A stretch of DNA of 64,000 nucleotides from Oscarella lobularis. Lineage: Eukaryota > Porifera > Homoscleromorpha > Homosclerophorida > Oscarellidae. The notes beneath the pieces were generated by a model, which saw nothing but the letters and a program-made list of their open reading frames with translations, made no database searches and had not been told where the DNA came from. Where the stretch lies: the NCBI RefSeq assembly GCF_947507565.1, contig NC_089182.1:930001-994000 (forward strand), written 5' to 3'. This document shows positions 11,401 through 23,200 of this stretch, piece after piece. The stretch's first letter is position 1. Each line of letters begins with the position of its first letter. The translations under genes and the position numbers were made by a program.

Positions 11401-12320
11401 GAAAACTCCGCTCTTGACCGTTCTCCTCGAAGGCACGTGTTTGCGGTTATCTCTGTACGGATTAACGAATTAGGCCCCGTAGGTTCCGTTGGGAGTGGCA
11501 AAACGGCGCTTGCTGTTCACGTGGCGCGTCTATCAGAATTTCCCTTCGTCAAAGTCGTGTCGCCAGGTGATATGATTGGTTACACGGAGGCATCCAAATG
11601 TATGGCGATCAAGAAAATTTTCGACGACGCATACAAATCGCAACTGAGCATCATTGTATTGGACGATATCGAAAGACTAATAGGCAAGCTATAAAAGACT
11701 GCCTACTATCTAATAACGTCGCACACATAGAATTCGTTGCTATCGGTCCGCGCTTCTCCAACATCGTTGTACAAACTCTTCTCGTTCTGCTCAAGAAACT
11801 GCCCCCGCTGGTTAGGAAATTTCACATCTCTTATTCTTTAATAACAATTGCATTTAGGGAAGGCGTTTATTGGTTTTTGGTACTACAAGTCAGAGAGACG
11901 TTCTGGATCAAATGGGACTCATTCAGGCCTTTAACAACGTCATTCACGTCTCAAACATAAGCAAATGCTCAGAACTAATCTCTGCTCTCACAGTCAGATA
12001 GTCATATTTAGGTGGTATCTTCGTTTGATTGTCTTTTAGGATTTTGACGTTTTTGAAGCATCAGAATTGGATGAGATTCAAAAGAAAGTGGGAAAACACA
12101 GGTTGATTTAGTACAAGCTTACAAAACACATACCGTTTTTCATCATCTTTGATTAGGGTGTGGATAGGAATCAAAAAAGTGATCGTGCTCTCTGAAATGG
12201 CGAGACAAGTAATACATCTAATAAATAAACAAATGCAGAGATTCAGTATCTTTTTTTAAGATGCCCAGACATTTGAGGGTGACCAAATTCCTGACTCTTT
12301 TGCAAGAAGAAGGCGGGTAA
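8446..12320 (+). CDS. NSF: N-ethylmaleimide-sensitive factor (NSF ATPase)
   Basis: About 18 small exons follow human NSF from end to end. N domain: [33 protein letters not shown]. Linker: [15 protein letters not shown]1 ATPase: GPPGTGKT Walker A near 9705, [17 protein letters not shown] Walker B near 9990, [18 protein letters not shown] near 10570. D2: [14 protein letters not shown], Walker A GSVGSGKT near 11490, [10 protein letters not shown] near 11650, IGPRFSN, and [10 protein letters not shown] near 11885. It ends [12 protein letters not shown] is the hexameric ATPase that, with alpha-SNAP, disassembles SNARE complexes after membrane fusion. Two introns appear to use GC donors (after VLLEG near 11432 and after ERLI near 11685). 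All exon phases I tested agree; the gene looks intact. The intron at about 10152-10528 is long for this window. Confidence 0.93.
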
Positions 12321-12703
12321 GGCGGGGTCTTTATTACTTGGTACAGCCTAGCATTTCTTCCTCTAAGATTTGAGGGCCCCTCTCTCTAACAATCTGAGAT
12401 CAACTCGTTCAGAGTGGCAATGATGCGTAGCCAAACTGCTTACTTATGCGCGTAACCAAGTGTAGTGTTTATGTCTTTCATGAGAATCAAGTCTTGTGTC
12501 CTCCCACACGCTTCCCGTGTTTACAGTATGCGGCAAAAAAAGTAAAGTTCCGATTCTTATATCTGTTTCAAAGTCCTGAAAAACGGACTATTAGTAAATT
12601 GAAGAAATTTAATCGATAGAATTATTCATTACACATTACCCGAACGAAAAAATTAAACAACAAAAAATCGACACGAAAAAAGAAAAAAGAGCAAACTGCT
12701 CCG
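12321..12703. other. Convergent 3' ends of NSF and the homeobox gene
   Basis: About 380 AT-rich bases between two converging genes, presumably both 3' UTRs. No gene or repeat recognised. Confidence 0.5.
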
Positions 12704-13447
12704 TCAAAAGGGCACAAGACCAAACGGGCCATACGCGCCGTACGCGCCGTACACGTGCACGGCGCGTGTAGGCACAGGCCGTATAGGCATGGGGCGAGGA
12801 GCGATCGCGCGCGCCGACGCGGACGCCGCCAGGGGCTCCCAACTGACGTCGAAAGCGGGCCGCGGCGACTGCAAACAGCTGTTCCTCTCTGATGACGTCA
12901 GTGACGAATGGCGTCCGAGCTGTCTCAGACGACGTCGCGCATTGGCGAACCACGTTTTCACTTGGGTCGTCTTTAGGTGAGATCGTCGGGCGAGATCGTT
13001 GATTTCGTCTCGACTAGGATAGGGTCGATGTTCGTTATGTTCGAACCATTGCTGTAGCACGTGCTTCGATTCAGACGATAAAGTGCATTTTATTCGAGGC
13101 CCCACCGCGGGCGGCGGTGGATTTCTACAAAAAACGGCTCGTAGAGGCGAAAGGGACGCTAGTTTTCCTTACTTTTGCCGCGAACGAAAGCGCATGAGCG
13201 CCGAAAGGGGGCGCCCAAGACGCTTTTGTTCTAAAATGTAGTGCGCCCGGTCCCAAGCCGTTAGCATTTCTTTTCGGCATTCCGGTGGAAATGGCGTGGT
13301 CTGCGGAGAAAAGTGCATAACGCCTAGGAGGCGACGTGCGACGACGCGCGCCCCGCTATAAACCTGCGATTCGAGAAGGCTTATAACTAACGAGGCATTT
13401 TGGGCTTTTAGTGCTTCTAGAACAGTTCTGCTGCAAGCGTCTGACAT
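12704..13447 (-). CDS. SIX-like homeobox protein with TALE-type loop
   Basis: Two exons (13173-13447, 12704-13124), 231 residues. The first half resembles the end of a SIX domain: LTAWDRAHYILEQKRLGRPL then MRFRSRQK, matching the SIX pattern LWxxAxYxxAE..RGRPLgAv.kyRvRrK. After a short proline linker comes the homeodomain: SSESKHVLQQWFEHN-EHR-PYPSRDEINDLA...LKTTQVKTWFANARRRLRQ. Compared with SIX proteins (REWYAHN-PYPSPREKRELA) there are three extra residues in the helix 1-2 loop, as in TALE homeodomains, and the recognition helix WFANARRRL is like that of Iroquois/Mohawk. The tail is rich in Pro, Ala and Gly-Tyr. Expected to be a nuclear DNA-binding regulator. The SIX domain is shorter than usual at its N-terminus, so an upstream exon could be missing. 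Confidence 0.75.
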
Positions 13448-13659
13448 CTACGAGGCTTACGGTAGATATCAGCCGCTATATGGCGCCCTCCTCTGTCCGA
13501 GGCCAGCCAGCGACTGCTGGGCCGATCGTTGCGATTGGTTCCCGCGCTTGACGCCTTGTCAATTTCACTTATACGACAGCTGAAGGGTTTCGCCGTTTAG
13601 ATTTCCGAATGCGTAGCGCGCGGTAAATATGACGAAAGTTCGATTTTTCTCTCACAAAA

Positions 13660-14731
13660 ATGTCTCATTCGCTATCGTGGCCCGTCGTACTGAACTCTAG
13701 TCTATCTGGTAGTCAAATTGCAGACATTTTGCGAAGCCAAGGTCATCGCTTACGCGGTAAAGAGTTCGTTCTTTTTCCTTCTTGCCGCACTCGCTACTTA
13801 AATTCATTCACAGAAGCGTTTCTCTGTTACGAAGTAGTCTATAAATCAGTTTTGAGTTTTTATTCTTTGATTTAGTGAGCGAAACGACTCTTCCCCACAC
13901 GTGCATTTATCCTCAGTCATCGGTCGCTTTTATGATCGTGCCACTCAACGAATTATGGCTGAAAGGTGGCACAGAAGCACAACCAAATCTTGATCCGACA
14001 ATTCTGAGAAGGCAAGACTGCCAAGAGAAACAATAAACAATGCAGTCCTATGCACCACGTTTTTTCTTCGTAGAATTGACAAGTTTCTTCAACTCCACAG
14101 ACAACGGTATATCCTTGCATCGGGATCTCCTAAAGGTCTCTGCACCGTTGAACAGAACCTTCTCATGGAGTTGCAGCAAAGGTAGTCTCAGTGCCAGCAC
14201 ACACAGTCAGTGTGTTCTGCATGTTTTCTTAGATTGATTGATGACGATGTTGCCACTATACCAGTTCATACCGCTCGTCAGTGCGTCGACTCTATGTTGT
14301 CAATAGCAAAGGTTGGTCAGAAGAGTTAGTGTCAAACGTCTTTTATTAATTAATTAAATGACCCTCTGTCTGTTTAGCACGTATCGCTAATGTCTTTCCT
14401 TTTTTCTTAGGCTACGTACAAACCTCACGCCGATCTTATAAGAGAACGATTCAAGAGCATGTCAGGTGACAACTGGTCAGAAGAAAAGGCAATACAAACT
14501 CTTCTACAGACAGGCATAACGGAACACGGTTGGTTCAACAGTTGAAAGAAAACCGCATCCATTCTCAATTCTCCCGTCTCCTTTTCAGATTGCTTTGTTG
14601 TCCTTCAAGGCTGCGGTTCACTCGCAGATGTCGCACTGGCAAGCAAGGAGCAACTCCTCGACTGCAGTCTCGACGCCACGACGGCCGACCTGCTCCTCGA
14701 GTTCTTTCAAAACGACTTCATCAGCGCGTAA
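13660..14731 (+). CDS. SPO16-like meiotic protein (ERCC1-like fold)
   Basis: Five exons. N-terminus MSHSLSWPVVLNSSLSGSQIA and SQGHRLRG resemble the SPO16/C1orf146 start (human [24 protein letters not shown]). Then SSVAFMIVPLNELWL (human GVAFLLMDTKECLL), RIDKFLQLHRQRYILASG (human KIEKFINIHQNSFLVLSA) and IPVHTARQCVDSMLSIAKATYKPH (human [23 protein letters not shown]). The C-terminus, GCGSLADVALASKEQLLDCSL, looks like the tandem helix-hairpin-helix of ERCC1/XPF relatives. SPO16 pairs with SHOC1/ZIP2 to bind branched DNA and promote meiotic crossovers. The intron before RIDKF seems to use a GC donor (AGAAG|GCAAGA). The call rests on remembered family patterns but several blocks agree in order. 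Confidence 0.72.
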
Positions 14732-14868
14732 GACAAACAGTAAGAGATTCTGCAGCATTTATTTGGTCATATACTTGTGGTCTCCCCCCTACAAATTCAT
14801 TGCACGCCGCATTTACCCTCCCTCCGTCTGCACTATCATAAAGCAGACACGCATGCGTTTCCCCCAGT

Positions 14869-16661
14869 TTATTGTCCATTATTCGGCGGCGACGTTGTCG
14901 TTGTCGGTACATGTATTGTTCCTCTTCCTCCTCCTCCAGCCGTATATAGATCATGATGCGGATGATTGTGAGGAGCCGCTTGAAGAGGAGCCGTATGCGG
15001 CGTCTGAAAATTGCCCACGGGAACGGTCGGCGCCGCTCCCCCGACAAGCGGATTAGGAAACGTCGGAATCGTAATCTCGGCTTGAGGTAGAGTCAGAGGC
15101 GACGAACGAACGACTTGAACAGCCGCTGGAGCGATCCGCGTAGCCGTTGCTGAAGCCAAATCAGGCGGAGACGACGTTGTCATGGATGGAAGCGATTGAT
15201 AGGCAGTGGTGTAAATGGACTGCTGCGGTTGGTACATGCCTTGGACTGTCGGTGCGGGTCCTGGTTGCTGATAGGGGGCCGCTGCAGTGGGCACATAGTG
15301 CGGTGAAATCGTGCTGCGAACCTCCTCCGTTTCCTCCTCCTTCAGATAGGTTTGTAAAACCGGTTGGGCGACGAGCGGTGGCTGCGGCTGAGGCTGCAGT
15401 GGCGGCGGCTGATTTTGGAGCTGCTGCGGCTGCGATAGCATGGAAAGCGATTCCACGTTTGTCGTGATCTCGTCAATTGTGGCTTGGGGTTGGTGATGGG
15501 GCGTCGTCGGCTGAGACGGAACTCTGAGAGAAACCTAGTCAAAATAAGTAGTATTTTAATTAAAAAAGAAGAATCACTTGGATTTTACTTCTGAGAATCC
15601 GTCTTCGACGTTGTCAGCAGTCGGTGGACCAACTCTGGTCGTTTCAGCTAGAACAGAAGTAAGTGGGACGCGTTGACGTGGAATACGATGAAGATAGCCA
15701 TATCCAAGTTCACAACCAAGCCTACAAAGGATATCCAAAAAAAGAGAAACGGTCTGAGAACGACATTGGCTTTACAGTCCGTCTCCTCCCCATTTGGAAT
15801 TCGGTATAATTTCAACCTCTCGGCATCGATCAGAGCGAGTGTTGTATACAAAGAGCTTCAAAGGCTTTCCGTTGGCATTCTCAACCATATCCCAGAAATC
15901 ATCAGGCTAAAAGGGAATAGATAATTTTTTTTGAAAAACCAATTTGCTAACCTCATTGATCATGACATCAGAGCCAATAATGTAATCATAGCCAGGGTCA
16001 AGGCCGGCTACTTCAGCAGGTGATGATGGACTCACATCCTACATATCGATTTTTCAATGTATTTTTAGAACATCTTCCTTATGAACTCACCATGACATGC
16101 CACACATGTTTATTGGCTTCCTCAAACGAGGTAAATCGAATACTAACGCCTATATATCCAGTATAATCAACATACACTACACTCTTCCTCTAAAATGGTA
16201 CCTAGAAGACCCTGACCACCCCAGTGGGCATTCGGATGCAACGTGAGATCTGGAAAAATATATTGACGTCATTACTACCCCGGATGCGTTTTCCTATACC
16301 TCTGCATTCCTGATACTTGCTGCTATAGACTCTCATCACTACCGAATGGTTTTCATACTTTTTCAGTATGTCCCGGAGCTGTTCGTTATCTTCTTTCTAC
16401 AGGCGACATCCTATCGCGGTTTATCTCCTTTCGCTTCTCTCTCTCTTACCAGTCGCACGTTATCGAGACTGATAATGTAGTCGAAGTACGATTCCAAGCC
16501 GGCTTTCTGTCCTGGCGAATTGTCCTGTATCTAAAATGCGACGCCGCCCCTATTTACCCCCAAGTTTCCGTTCACCTCGCGCAGCGTGCTTTTACCCGAA
16601 GTACGTGGTAGCCGTCTGTCCCGCCGCCAGGAATATCGGGTAAAGAAGATCCCTGTCCCAT
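14869..16661 (-). CDS. GORASP: Golgi reassembly stacking protein (GRASP55/65)
   Basis: About nine exons. It starts MGQGSSLPDIPGGGTDGYHV (human [20 protein letters not shown]), so the glycine-2 myristoylation site is kept. Two PDZ-like GRASP domains follow: SPGQKAGLESYFDYIISLDN, WGGQGLLG and GVSIRFTSFEEANKHVWHVM; then [55 protein letters not shown]. The last exon (14869 to about 15532) is a low-complexity Pro/Gln/Thr-rich tail, as in GRASP C-termini. GRASPs tether Golgi cisternae and take part in unconventional secretion. The start codon lies two bases from that of TRAK on the other strand. Confidence 0.92.
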
Positions 16662-16662
16662 A

Positions 16663-19600
16663 ATGTTCCACGTTTCTAAATACAGTGAGCTGCGCGCGCT
16701 AGAACATCCGGCAAGTTGTTTTGTACGGGTCTGTCCAGCAAAGTTTTTGTTCCCATTTGCAGAGCAACGGCTCTTTCGCTTCAACGAAACGCTGGATCTT
16801 CACCTCGCAAGCCGCAAAGACACTCCGACTGTCGTTCGCGATTCGCCGACGCCCGACGCAGACGCGACGACGCCTCTGATCGGAATCGACGCGAATCGAG
16901 ACGCGCTCGGACCGGCGGTGGGCGCCGAAGTCGATCCGATCGACGAAACGGTGACGGAAGACGCAAAGGAAGAAATCTACGAGGTCGATCCGTCGACCGA
17001 TAGCGGGGCCCCTTTGTTCCCTTCGTCGACAAACGTGCGAGATAGTCTCTCGCTGCTTCTCAACGACGTCGATAGTGCAACGCGACTCAGGCGTAAGGAA
17101 GAGATTGGGATTAATTTTATCCTATGATTATTTTTTTATAAAAAAAATTCTGATTCGTTTTTTTCTAGTTGCCGGCTATAGTTCACGTGATTACACTGAT
17201 GGGGTTGATGAAGAAGAAGCTGCCTTGCAAGAGGTACAGTACTCCTACAAAACGACACCTCAAAGTTTTGTAAAGGCAATGAAATGTTTTCAGAGAGAAG
17301 CTGATTTGGAATTAGCGGCGAAAGTGGGAAAGGTAAAGAGATCACATGACTCTAAGAGCTACTCTCTTTTTCCCTAATAATGCCCGTCTTGTTTCCAGGC
17401 TCTCGTTCAAAAGAACGAGGCTCTTCAAAATGAGCTAGCAATGTCTGCTTCGCGTCAAGCCGAAATGGAGGATAGCGTAAGTGCAACGGGGTAAAAAATT
17501 CGAAGAATGAATTCCTTTTAGATGAAGCAATTGGCTCACGAGTTGGCGCAGAAGGAGTCCCTGCTTAGGGAAATGACAAAGGAGTGGCGAGAGCAGGAGT
17601 TTTCTCTTCTCTATCCGCGCTCCTACGATTCGGATTGCGATTCAGAAGTGGGTCGCTATATGACTGGAAGCAAGAGGTAGGAAGAAGAGAGAATCAGATG
17701 ATCAGGCAATTCATAGTATTGTTTATAAATAGTCCTTCTATTTGCTCGGAGGATCTACAGGAGGAATGTCGTCATTTGAAAGCGACGAACTCGGAACTTC
17801 TTGACGAAGTGAGTGAGGGGAACCTCTCTCTTGCGAGAGCAATGTTTTCTGTCACTATTATTACTTCCTACCATTATTACTTCCTATTATTGGATTCACT
17901 CTATATTAAGAGAGGTATTCTGCTGTCTGTTGCCTTAGGGTCATCGGCTTCGTCTTGAAACGGTTCAGATGGAGAAGCAGGAAGCCGAGTTGGTGTCGCA
18001 GTGTCTACAAAAACTCAGTAAACGTTTAAAATATTGACAAAAGAAAGCGGGGTAGGCTAACATTGGATTTGTTTCTAGCTGAAGCAGACGAAAGAATAGC
18101 CCGACTAATAGAAGATTCCGATCAAAAGGCAGAGGAAGTTGCAAAGCACGACGTGAGGACAATAGAAGAGGAATTTTTTCCTGGCTCTTAAATTGGCTTT
18201 TTTTCTCTCACTCTAGAACGAAGCAAAACGTTTGAAACATACGCTAGAAGAGTTGGAGGAAAAGGGCAGCGAGGTAATTAATTAATTATTATTAGTGTGA
18301 GAGATTCGCTAAATTTTCCTCGCCTAGTTCGTTCGCAGCGATAAGGAGTTAAAGGAACAGCTGACGTTGGCGAGCCAACGAGAAATGGAACTTCAAATGC
18401 AGGTAGACAGTTGCGAAATTTCCAAAAAATGTTTCTCTTAGTTCGTTTGAAGGTAAACGAGCTGCAGAACAAATACGAAGAATGCCATAAAATGCTAAAA
18501 ACTGCACAGGTCAGATTCACGCAGAACAGAGAATTTTTTCCCCTCCCCGAACCTTTTTATTAGGAAGAAGTTCAATTTTGGAGAGAGAAAAACATCACGT
18601 ACGCAGCGCAGGTCCTTCCACACATTTTCAATTTCTCATTCTTTCTAAAAATAGCGGTTCTCCGACGGCTTTTCCTCGAAAGGGTACCCTACAAGACGAG
18701 CTCGAAGAAGCGATAGAAAAAGAGCTCTTCGATCCACCGACAACCGACGACATTCCCTCGACGTCGACCCCCCGAAAATCGTATTAGAAATAGAACGCGT
18801 TTTCGAAACTCTTTCTACCAGCGGCTCCCTTAGAAAAATCGCGCCCGTGAGAACGCACAAAGTCCTCGAAACCGTCCGAGCCGCCTCGCAACAGCGACGC
18901 AATTCGGCTCCCCTCGCGTCGCGTCCTCCCTTGGACTTCAGCTTAGATTCCGGTCTCGCCGACAACGTTCTCGATCCCGACGACACTCTGCCTTCATCCG
19001 CGACGGCGGACGAAGAAACGACGCTCGTTCCCGGCTCCAAAGTAGCGAAAAACTCCGAGACGGAGAAAGTGAACGTCCAGTGGCACACCGTCGATCGCGT
19101 CCACGTGTTCGCCGCGCCGGAGAAACTTCAGATAGTGAAACCGTTAGAAGGTAAGAAGCGTTCGAATAGAAATCGTCCTTGAGTCCTTTGATCCCATTAA
19201 TCCTAATCTGGTTTTTCCTTGTGTCCCTTTGCTAAACCTCTAACTGGTTTTTTCTCTCTCTTTTTGTTGCAGTCTTGGCGTTTGCCTTGATATTTTGTTG
19301 CCTATTTAATTCCGTCTTTCTCGTATGTGCCTTTCTCTTCTGTGGCCTCGTTTTGTGTGCCCCCGTTCTGATCGTTCTCGCTTTCGCGCTGCTATTCTGA
19401 TCTGTGTTTTTTCTTCTCTTTTTTGTCTGTCTGTTCTTCTTTCTTCGTCGTCGCCGCCGGATTGATCAGGATCGAGAACGTTGCACAAGTGGCAGATGCT
19501 CGCGTCGGATCGCGGCTCCGTTCGTCTCGAAGACACCAAACTGACTGAAAAATCGTCCGGAATCAAAGTGAAGCAGCGCGAAGCCGGAGTGCCGTCGCCG

Positions 19601-19948
19601 TTGCCGACGAGAAAAGAAAATCGCAAGAAAGGATTCAGCGGACTCGTGCATCGATCTTCGGCGCCGGTAAATAGGTCGGAAAGTGAGCAAGGTACCGTCG
19701 CCGCTACGAAAACGGCGACGGCGGCGGTGGTGCCTCCACCGAAACGCGACGGTGGATTGGAGTCGTTTGCGTATTTGAATAGCGTCTTGGGGCGAACTCC
19801 GGTCGTCGGTGGTGGGTTGATATCGCGGAAACAATCGGTGCAGATCGCCCGATTGTTGAGCGGCGTTAAAGTGCAGCATCCGACGTCGACGTCGGCAGGA
19901 ACTCCGCTGCATACAATACGCACCGATTCAGACGAGTCCTTAGAATAG
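16663..19948 (+). CDS. TRAK: TRAK/Milton mitochondrial kinesin adaptor
   Basis: Many-exon gene. After a variable acidic N-terminus it carries the HAP1_N coiled coil: READLELAAKVGKALVQKNE (TRAK ERDLELAARIGQSLLKKNK), then LKATNSELLDEGHRLRLETV, VSQCLQKLSEADERIARLIE, and LQNKYEECHKMLKTAQEEVQ (TRAK LEDKYAECMEMLHEAQEEL). Next TLQDELEEAIEKELF, matching MDSLAAEIEGTMRKELQL, and near 19120 PEKLQIVKPLEG, identical to vertebrate TRAK, joined to TLHKWQMLAS. TRAK/Milton links Miro on mitochondria to kinesin-1 and dynein. The ATG at 16663 is the first in frame but overlaps the divergent GRASP start, so the true start may lie in an upstream or later exon. The last exon runs from about 19468 to the stop at 19948. 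Confidence 0.88.
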
Positions 19949-20235
19949 AACCTTAGCACCTATTATTAGTATTCAGTTACTTACACACTATTCAGAATGG
20001 TTATGATAGGATTTTTGAGACTGATGGGGGCGAATGATTTTGTAGTCACCTCTTTTATATCAGGATTTGTCTTTAATCGATTATCTAACTCTGGCTTTCT
20101 ATGCGTAGACAGCCTTTCAGATTGAACTCCACTATAATACATCAAGACAAAATTTAAAGTACTCTTTTTTAAAAGCTTTTGTTCGTTTTTAATTAATAGT
20201 GACCCGTATTAGGTGTATCGCACCGGTGTACGACA

Positions 20236-23200
20236 ATGTTCTCGCGTCGCCGCTCGTCGACCACGCTGAAACCCCTATGGGAATGGACCTCGGAGGATAC
20301 GTGCCGTTGGCTTGTAGAGCACAACTTCCACTACCTCATTGACTCGTTTAAAAGTACGAGACATTATTTGATCATAAGGGAGTCCATGCATAAACGTTGC
20401 CGTGTGACCAGGTCGCGACGTAACGGGACAAGTCCTCAGTCGCACTACAGGTCAATTTCTCGGTGAGAGAGATCAATGCATGGGGCGTGTCGTGTCAACA
20501 CCCTCGCCTTTTCTCTTGTTTTCAGATGAGCTGGCGGTGCCGTCGGCTGAAGAACGAGAACGCCTATTGACGTCCATATTCGAACTCAAGGCGTTGTCTC
20601 CACTGAGGAGAGAATCGCGAGAAGATGCCGTTGCTCCGGTCACTCCGCCTTTGCCGACGTCTTCGGTTATTGGAGACGAAAGCAGAACTCACGCCAATTC
20701 GAGTCCGATTGGTCGTTCTCCTTGGAAGAGAAGCCTGTCGTTTACTCCGGAGTCGAGTTCGAGAAATAGGAGGATATCTCTTCACGGTGCATTGATTTAT
20801 TGATTGGCGGCTTCAATCGATTATGAACTCTTTCTCTCTCTTTTGTATTCAGCTTCGGTGACGAGACGAAAATCGACTCAGCAGTTGCTTAGACTAGGCG
20901 GAACGCGCAGTCCTTTCCATAGCAACCGGTCTTCGCTCGTTGGCGTTGAGGAAGGACACGTGTCCTCGCTTTCGCAAGTACAGTCTGATAGAATGAGTGA
21001 ACAGTCTTTCTGAGCTTTACGTAGGGGTCAGTCAAAGTATACGGAGGCATACTGAGACGTGAGATTGAATACAAAACCGTTGCTTTATCGTCAGAGACTA
21101 CAGCGTAAGAAGTCTATCTGCGGAGAGAAAAGATTTATCTGCCTTTTAGGAAGGAGCTCGTCGAAATGGTTTTGGAGAAATATGACGTAACGACGCGCGA
21201 TCCCAATCTGTATTATATTGCGATGGAAAAATCGTCATCCAATCGAAGAGGTAGAAAAGCAACGTTGATTCAAAAAAAACTAGTCATTAATTTTTTAAAA
21301 CGAATTTTTTCAGAGACCCGTTCCCAGACTGTTGTGTTGGATGACGAAGATTGTCCGCTTGTCCTTCAGACAAATTCCCTTGAATGTGCATTCAAGTATC
21401 GATTCTTTTTCGCTCTCCATAAAAACCGCGTAAAGGACATAAAACGTTTCAGGTTTCATCTCCGAGCAAGAGACGGTCGTCTCGTCAAAGTCCACGGTTC
21501 TGACATATCCCCTGGGGTGAGTACAACGCGTGCACCGTTTACCGTCTCTTAGCCGTCGCCTCCGCCGCTCTAGATCAGCTACAAGAGCGTTTACATAGCC
21601 GAAAAGACAACCGCTCGAGAACTGACTCGACTAATATCAAAGGTCTACAGCTCGAAACCGTTACCAATGTCTATTTACTTATGCGAAGTGTCGAAGACTC
21701 ACGGAAGTAAGAGTACGAGCATCCACACGTTATTAATTGTGCTGTCGTAGGCAAAAGACCAATCGATGACGACGAGCTGCCACTTGTGCTGATGGATACC
21801 TGGAAACCAGAAGACGCTTTCGAGTTTCATCTTCTTCAAAAGGAAACGAGCCGAGGCAGCAATGAGGTATATTAGCACATTAGATACGACACTGTTATTG
21901 ACTGCCTCCTCGAAGATGATCAGCTCTGTTTCGCTGGGCGACAGTGGAGTCGAACAGGACATTCAAAAAGAGCACTCCAACACCGCAATGACGTCGGAAG
22001 ACGTCACCGACTCTTTACAGAAAGCCCAGTCTTATTTGAGGTAAAACAGAATAGGAGTTAATTAGCTGACCTGACTCCCTATACAACAACACCTCGCGTT
22101 CTCCGGCCTCAGTCTCACAGGAATGAGCGTCGGAAGCGTCGACACGTTTTCGCCTACGTATCAAGATTTCGACTACGATCTTTCAGCGGGACGACTTCGA
22201 CTGGAAACGAGCCGTTTCGGCACGCCCGACTTGGTGCCGTTGGGCCACGCCGCGGCGGCGGCGGCGGAGGCGTCTACGAGTGAGAGCGCCGTCGCTCCGA
22301 CCGTCGTCAGTTTAGCCGATCTGAGCCAACTTCGAGTGCGTCCGGACAATATAATGAACATCGTGGAGGAAGACGAGGACGAGAACGGCGACGAAGACAC
22401 CGAAACGATCAAATCGACGTCGGACACCGAAGTATCAGTGACTGAAATCGCGTCATTATGTCCGTTCTTACTTAGTTTCCGCTCTATAGGAAGTCTTTCT
22501 GTATCAGTCGCCCACTTTGCCATCTTCGTCGGAACTCTACAGTCTGCTCGAAGACTTCCGGCTGTTTCCTCTCGAAATACCGACGCCGGATAGCCGAGTT
22601 TGCGACTGGGGAATCGCTTTGGATAGCCGTCTTCGGCGAAAGCGTCAGAGCTACGAGAGCAGGCGTTTGAGTATAGATAGTCGAGACAGTAGCGTCAGCC
22701 AACAGGTGCACAGTCGAACGAGCAGCGACGGCCTAGTCGGTCGGTTGCCCTTTACGCCGAGAGCGTCGCTCAGCACGGAACCACCTCCACGATGTGCAGG
22801 CCAAATAGATTCGGTTCTCTACGTGAAGACGTTAGTGCGTGGTAGTCCTCTTGGCGGCGAACTGGCCGTGGGAGATGTTATAGTCGAGGTATGCTGGATA
22901 TTTAGCGTAATTAGTTAATGATGCATTTGATTTTTCTCGTCGTAGATAAATGGATTGTTGGCCTTTCGTCTTTCGCCCGGCGACGCTATGACTTGCTTAC
23001 AGAATTCGGAAATGTCTACTCTTAGATTGGTTATTGGTAGACGGTTAGGAATGCAGCTGCAAGGTGACGGTGTTCGCGAGACTTCAACTTCAGTGGAGAA
23101 AGATCGAGAAGACCTGGTTCAACAGGTTAGCAAACTTGAACAAGAGATAGCCGGTCTAATAAATGAAAACGAGCGACTTCTATCGGATCAAGTAAGCGCT

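Noticed and set aside
19306-19959. 217-codon open frame on the minus strand
   Set aside because: Antisense to the last TRAK exon, which is fixed by the conserved PEKLQIVKPLEG junction.
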